27,990 nucleotides of DNA from JABJPE01 sp036340215 (GTDB taxonomy: Bacteria; Pseudomonadota; Gammaproteobacteria; Comchoanobacterales; Comchoanobacteraceae), in the NCBI GenBank assembly GCA_036340215.1, contig JAYYZF010000078.1:1-27990 (forward strand), given 5' to 3'. The notes below the pieces were generated by a model. It saw only the letters and a list, made by a program, of their open reading frames with translations, was not told the origin of the DNA and made no database searches. The position numbers and the translations under genes were made by a program. Below, one piece after another: positions 24,076 to 27,990 of the stretch (position 1 is its first letter; the number at the start of each line of letters is the position of its first letter).

Positions 24076-25431
24076 ATGAAAATACTAATTTTGGGAAGTT
24101 CAAAGGTAGCGCAATCTCTTGCTTGCGAGTTAGTGGATGAGGGCAATGATGTTACGGTGGTGAGTGAAGATGCAGCAGTTTTAAAAAACATGCAAACTCT
24201 TATGGATATCAGAACCGTCAAGGGTAGAGCATCATACCCAGATATACTGCGATCTGCTCGTGCAGATAAGATGGATATAATGATCGCAGTAACTGAGAGC
24301 GATGAAGTGAATATGATCGCGTGCCAAGTCGCTTACTCTCTTTTTAAAGTACCATTAAAAATTGCGAAAATTAGGTCCCCGCATTACTTGATTAGACATG
24401 AATTATTTGGCAATGAAAACTTACCCATAGATATATTTCTTAACCCAGAAGTAGACGTGGCTACAAGTATTTTTAATATTATCAATAACCTTGGCGTTTC
24501 AAGCTTATTCCAGTTTACTAAGCAAAGATTAAGTCTTATTTCGATTAATGTTAATAGTAATTCAATGTTGTTTAACATGAGTTGGCAAAAATTCCAAGAG
24601 AAGATTATTGATCTTGCAGCTAAGCCAGTTGCTATAATGAGAAAACATAAATATTTACAACTTAGAAGTAATTTGAAATTACAGCAGCATGATGAGGTAT
24701 TTTTATTTGTTGATAATGCAATTTTACGCCAAGTTTTGCAGCGCTTTGAGTTAGGCACTAAAAAGAAAGTGTCACGTGTAATTATTGCTGGTGGTGGCGG
24801 TGTTGGCGCTAATCTTGCTAAGCTTCTTTTACAGAATAACTGTAATGTAAAAATCATAGAGCATAACAAAGCTGTTTGTGCTTCTTTAGCCTCTAGCATG
24901 GGTAAAGCTACTGTATTGGAAGGAGATGCTGCTGAAAGAGATTTGTTATTTCAAGAAAACGTTGAAGGTGTAGATGTATTCTGCGCCCTCACTAGTGATG
25001 ATGAAGATAATATTATAAGCTCTCTACAAGCTAAGTATTTAGGTGCTAAGAATGTGATTGCTTTGGTAAATAATAGTGAGTATATGGAAATTTTCTCCCG
25101 GAGTGATGTTGATGTTTTTGTGCCGCCTCAGCAGGTTAGCATCAGCAACATTCTGACATATATTAGGAAGCAATCTTGTACTCAGGCCTATAGCCTTTGC
25201 AGGGGCTTGTCTGAGGCGGTATGTTTCGAAGTGTTACCAGATTATGCAAGAAACTTGCTAGGTAAAGACTTGAAGAAAATAACTTTCCCGCCTGGGGTTA
25301 TTTGTGTTGCACTACAGCGAAAAGATAAGTTGTTTTTTGATTTAGATATAACTGTACAGCTTCATGACAGTTTGTTATTCTTTGTCGCAGACAAAAATAG
25401 ATACCTTGAGTTGGAAACTATGTTTGACTAG
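24076..25431 (+). CDS. trkA: Trk potassium uptake regulatory subunit TrkA
   Basis: The 451-aa cytoplasmic protein has the double RCK layout of TrkA: RCK-N (about 1-120), RCK-C (about 140-220), RCK-N (about 230-350) and RCK-C (about 365-451). It gates the TrkH/TrkG K+ channel in response to nucleotides. The second Rossmann motif, AGGGGVGANLAK with an acidic residue after the second strand (KIIEHN), is intact. The first is degenerate: LGSSKVAQSLA replaces the usual GAGQVG, and Ser30 replaces the acidic residue that normally binds the ribose. No trkH is adjacent. Both an ATG at 24071 (out of frame) and 24076 are present; 24076 gives the conserved N-terminus MKILILG. Confidence 0.94.
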   Translation: MKILILGSSKVAQSLACELVDEGNDVTVVSEDAAVLKNMQTLMDIRTVKGRASYPDILRSARADKMDIMIAVTESDEVNMIACQVAYSLFKVPLKIAKIRSPHYLIRHELFGNENLPIDIFLNPEVDVATSIFNIINNLGVSSLFQFTKQRLSLISINVNSNSMLFNMSWQKFQEKIIDLAAKPVAIMRKHKYLQLRSNLKLQQHDEVFLFVDNAILRQVLQRFELGTKKKVSRVIIAGGGGVGANLAKLLLQNNCNVKIIEHNKAVCASLASSMGKATVLEGDAAERDLLFQENVEGVDVFCALTSDDEDNIISSLQAKYLGAKNVIALVNNSEYMEIFSRSDVDVFVPPQQVSISNILTYIRKQSCTQAYSLCRGLSEAVCFEVLPDYARNLLGKDLKKITFPPGVICVALQRKDKLFFDLDITVQLHDSLLFFVADKNRYLELETMFD

Positions 25432-25447
25432 TTTTTTGGAGAAAATT

Positions 25448-25978
25448 ATGTTTAAAAAATATCTACTTGTTTTATGTTTTGCTCTCACTAACTTTGCTTA
25501 TGCAGATTTTACAACGGGTAGAAACGATGCGTTTAATATTCATCATGGGAAAACATCATCTAGTGATGTAGATGTTATTGGTTATGATTGGAACTGGGAT
25601 TTGCCAGTGTCCCTTAACGGCAATATTACTGGGTTTTTACTATTCGGCATAAACAATTGGAAAGATAATAGTGTGGCAAAAGATTCTTTTGTTGGTCTAC
25701 ATTTAGCTCCAGGCTTAAGATTTTCATTTCCTATGGATAGTGAATATTTGGTGCCATATCTTGATGTTTCTGTTGGTGTCGCATATTTTGGAAGAAAAGA
25801 CTTTGGTAATTATTATCAGTTAGATAATGACTTTAAAATGGAGTTGAACTTAGTTTTGGGAGCAACTTTTGGCCAGCAAGATGAATACGAAATTGGTTTA
25901 GGATATTCCCATTATTTTGCTGATGGTGGGAGTGATATTGAGGTTGGACCAAGTATTTACTTAGGTTATCATTTCTAG
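25448..25978 (+). CDS. PagL/acyloxyacyl hydrolase-like outer membrane beta-barrel
   Basis: The 176-aa protein has a signal peptide (cleavage after AYA at 19) and alternating-hydrophobicity strands ending in the aromatic-rich IYLGYHF, a typical signal for BAM-mediated outer membrane insertion. The layout LAPGLRFSF, VPYLDVSVGVAYF and GLGYSHYFADGG resembles the PagL lipid A 3-O-deacylase family. In PagL the catalytic His is followed two residues later by Ser in H-x-S-N; here His155 is followed by Phe157. Activity is therefore doubtful, or the family differs. The gene starts 16 nt after trkA with GGAG upstream and is probably co-transcribed. An in-frame ATG inside trkA (25364) would mask the signal peptide. 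Confidence 0.6.
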   Translation: MFKKYLLVLCFALTNFAYADFTTGRNDAFNIHHGKTSSSDVDVIGYDWNWDLPVSLNGNITGFLLFGINNWKDNSVAKDSFVGLHLAPGLRFSFPMDSEYLVPYLDVSVGVAYFGRKDFGNYYQLDNDFKMELNLVLGATFGQQDEYEIGLGYSHYFADGGSDIEVGPSIYLGYHF

Positions 25979-25987
25979 AAATACCAG

Positions 25988-26015
25988 TTGCAAACTATAT
26001 TTTTCCAGTTATAAT
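25988..26015 (+). promoter_or_regulatory. Strong promoter of the CAU tRNA gene
   Basis: TTGCAA (25988-25993), a 16-nt spacer and a perfect TATAAT (26010-26015), with the tRNA beginning 18 nt after the -10 box. This is the best -10 match in the window. Confidence 0.65.
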
Positions 26016-26033
26016 GCATGAATAACAACTAGC

Positions 26034-26110
<77 letters not shown>

Positions 26111-26127
26111 ATATTTTTTTGTTGAAT

Positions 26128-27279
26128 ATGGTTATAATTAGAAAATACACTCCTCGCATAGTAAAAACTTTAGTAGTAGCCCTTGGTGTCGCGAATATAG
26201 CTAATGCTGAAGAGATAAAGCCTAAAAATATTGTTAAAGAAAGTTCTATAAATTTAACTCAAATACAATCCAATCAATTTCCCGCTATAAAGGTAAGTTT
26301 TCCTGGTATTAAAGAAGGAGACATAAGTACTCATTTAGTTGACAACTTCAATCTTACAGGGCATCAAAAGTTAGTTGCGATAGAGTTTTTAAATTTCCTC
26401 AAAAAGCACAATGCTTTGGACCTTAGGAAATACTCTTCTCTGAGTTTACCTGAACAGCGCTCTCAGCTTGTTGCTGACTTAGGTTTACTGTTTGATAGGA
26501 AGGGAAGTGAGCTTTTCCATGATAATTCTAAAAAACTTGCTTGGTTAAAAAGTCAGCCTGCTGTTTTGGATGATCTGTATGAGAACTTGATTCCCAAATG
26601 TTATTTTGATTCTCAGGAAATTACTCCCATACCTCAGGCTAAGCCAGGTGAAAAAGTTGCTATAATAATGTTGGCTGGTCATGTGAGTCGTTATCCAGTT
26701 AGATTAAGAATTCTTCAGGATGCTGTGAATAGCTATAGGAAAAAGATGTATGATGTTGAAATTATTGTCATTTCTGGCGCAAGGGCAATGGGTTCTACTG
26801 AGCTTGCTACTACTAACCTAGACTCTCCTAATATTAGTAATGAAAATAATTGGTGGGGCAGCAAGGCTTCTGAAATAGCTGAAGCTACTGGGATAAAAAT
26901 TTCACACGTAAAACATTTATCATCCTTAGATAGATCATTAGGTGGAGAGAGGGCTACTACTGAAGATAACGCTATTTTACTATCTAATTACTTAAAGAAG
27001 AATTCAAAGTTAAGAGGGGCAAAGTTAGTTGTTGCGGTAGAGCATCCATTTGGTGATAGAATGATTTATACTAATAATTTTTTCTTGAAGATGAATGGTA
27101 TCGAAAATGATATTGAGCTTTACCAAGCGCCATTAGTATCCTCTGAATTAATGCCAATGATTGCTGCACGTAGTGATATGTTTACATTTGCAACTCTCAA
27201 TTCAATGTATAGAATTTTTCAAAATGTTATTATGTTAGAGAAAAACGCTACATTACTCAGCAACTCTTTCAAGCCTTGA
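26128..27279 (+). CDS. Exported DUF218/YdcF-like protein
   Basis: The 383-aa protein has an N-terminal signal peptide (basic KYTPR, hydrophobic core, cleavage near ANA at 27). After about 160 less conserved residues comes a Rossmann-like region: VAIIMLAGHVSRYPVRLRIL, IIVISGARAMG, S..TTEDNAILLSNYL and LVVAVEHPFGDRM. This order (LG-type strand, R..A helix, SGG-like strand, T.ENA helix, H..R) fits the DUF218 family of SanA, ElyC and YdcF, envelope-related proteins of uncertain enzymology. The ATG at 26128 is 17 nt after the tRNA CCA and has no visible ribosome binding site. The longer frame from 26077 would begin inside the tRNA and is rejected. It converges on map. Confidence 0.6.
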   Translation: MVIIRKYTPRIVKTLVVALGVANIANAEEIKPKNIVKESSINLTQIQSNQFPAIKVSFPGIKEGDISTHLVDNFNLTGHQKLVAIEFLNFLKKHNALDLRKYSSLSLPEQRSQLVADLGLLFDRKGSELFHDNSKKLAWLKSQPAVLDDLYENLIPKCYFDSQEITPIPQAKPGEKVAIIMLAGHVSRYPVRLRILQDAVNSYRKKMYDVEIIVISGARAMGSTELATTNLDSPNISNENNWWGSKASEIAEATGIKISHVKHLSSLDRSLGGERATTEDNAILLSNYLKKNSKLRGAKLVVAVEHPFGDRMIYTNNFFLKMNGIENDIELYQAPLVSSELMPMIAARSDMFTFATLNSMYRIFQNVIMLEKNATLLSNSFKP

Positions 27280-27285
27280 GTATAC

Positions 27286-27990
27286 CTAATTCAGGCTTTC
27301 CTCTTTTCTTAAGGTGAGAATTTCATTGCCATTTTTCGTAATTACTAGCGTATGCTCCCATTGTGCAGAGAGACTTTTATCTCTAGTTACAACGGTCCAG
27401 CCATCCGAAAGCACCTTGTTCTGTTTCTTGCCGGCATTAATCATAGGTTCAATAGTGAATACCATTCCTTCCTCGATAATTTGCCCAGAGCCTGCTTTAC
27501 CATAATGAAGAATCTGAGGTTCTTCGTGAAGAGTTTTGCCTATTCCGTGTCCACAATACTCTTCGACTACAGAAAAATTATGCTTCTCTGCATGTTGCTG
27601 GATAGCTGCACCAATATCACCAAGTGTATTTCCAGGTATAGCCTGCTCGATACCTAGGAATAGGCATTCGCGTGTAACAGTCACTAGTCTTTTAGCTAAT
27701 ATTGTAGGTTCTCCAACATAAAACATTTTTGCAGAGTCTCCGTGATAGCCATCATGCTCTATAGTAATATCCACGTTTAAAATATCGCCATTTTTTAGTT
27801 TTTTAGTGCTTGGTATGCCATGGCATATTACATGGTTTATAGATGTGCAAATCGACTTAGGGTAGCCCTTGTAGTTCAAAGATGCTGGTTTTGCGCCGAG
27901 GGTTTTGGTAATGTACTCGTGGCAGATATTATCTAGGTGTTCTGTTTCTACGCCAGGCTTCACGTGTGGCGTTAACATTTCAAGGGTTTC
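27286..27990 (-). CDS. map: Methionine aminopeptidase type I (N-terminus beyond window)
   Basis: The frame runs off the right edge, and the residues just upstream (ETLE) continue a typical MAP helix. The first in-window Met (27978) is therefore internal and only about 20-25 N-terminal residues are missing. The enzyme removes the initiator Met from nascent proteins. Metal and substrate residues appear in order: HVICHGIPS (substrate His), NVDITI and GDSAKMF (two Asp ligands), CGHGIG (His ligand), TIEPM (Glu ligand) and WEHTLVIT (Glu ligand). No N-terminal zinc finger is visible. The stop codon lies 6 nt from the stop of the convergent DUF218-like gene. Confidence 0.96.
   Translation of the reverse strand, partial: ETLEMLTPHVKPGVETEHLDNICHEYITKTLGAKPASLNYKGYPKSICTSINHVICHGIPSTKKLKNGDILNVDITIEHDGYHGDSAKMFYVGEPTILAKRLVTVTRECLFLGIEQAIPGNTLGDIGAAIQQHAEKHNFSVVEEYCGHGIGKTLHEEPQILHYGKAGSGQIIEEGMVFTIEPMINAGKKQNKVLSDGWTVVTRDKSLSAQWEHTLVITKNGNEILTLRKEESLN

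Noticed and set aside
24384..24899. Minus-strand open frame opposite trkA
   Set aside because: Cys/Leu-rich shadow of a strong conserved gene, with no start signal.
27271..27298. Bidirectional terminator between the DUF218-like gene and map
   Set aside because: AAGCCT/AGGCTT gives only six pairs with a long loop, and there is no T tract on the minus-strand side; it may be coding coincidence.

Overview
The window is an AT-rich stretch of a gammaproteobacterial chromosome. Evidence for this is the tolB-pal-cpoB cluster, the lepA-lepB-rnc-era-recO operon, a hemD-hemX-hemY cluster, prfB-lysS with the RF2 frameshift, ygfZ, a YgfX-like gene near nadB, and a TrkA-type K+ transport protein. The low GC, together with two tandem ankyrin-repeat genes at the left edge, suggests a host-associated or intracellular lineage of the Francisella/Legionella/Coxiella kind. 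The genus cannot be fixed from the sequence alone.

Layout. (1) 1-2971, minus strand: two tandem paralogous ankyrin-repeat genes. The second is cut by the window edge, and the two share a perfectly identical 111-bp block. (2) 3224-7093, plus: xthA, then a small secreted orphan followed by tolB-pal-cpoB. tolQRA is not adjacent. (3) 7162-9883, plus: tRNA-Lys(UUU), prfB (RF2, with the +1 programmed frameshift) and lysS, packed with 15 nt or less between them. (4) 9880-14995, minus: ygfZ behind its own promoter, and a tight heme-related run hemD, a 129-aa membrane orphan, hemX, hemY and a TVP38/VTT membrane protein. (5) 15062-20056, minus: lepA-lepB-rnc-era-recO with overlapping or nearly touching genes. 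(6) 20251-23807: nadB (plus), then a YgfX-like gene, a 212-aa repeat protein with EF-hand-like loops, and an orphan type IV prepilin-like protein (all minus). (7) 24076-27990: trkA and a PagL-like outer-membrane barrel, a tRNA with a CAU anticodon that fits tRNA-Ile2, an exported DUF218-like protein starting 17 nt after that tRNA, and a convergent, right-truncated map.

Most of the window is conserved housekeeping: translation, RNA processing, protein export, cell-envelope integrity, heme and NAD synthesis. The accessory content lies in the ankyrin pair, the 22.0-23.8 kb region, the small secreted protein before tolB and the orphan between hemD and hemX. The 212-aa protein at 22543-23181 is the best candidate for something undescribed. 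It consists of three tandem units, each an EF-hand-like loop followed by a paired Ala-Gly helical motif, and ends in a proline-rich tail. A second theme is RNA architecture: both tRNA genes are followed within 15-17 nt by the start codon of a protein gene that lacks a clear ribosome binding site. No CRISPR array, insertion sequence, rRNA or prophage was seen, and no gene-free stretch exceeds 300 bases.
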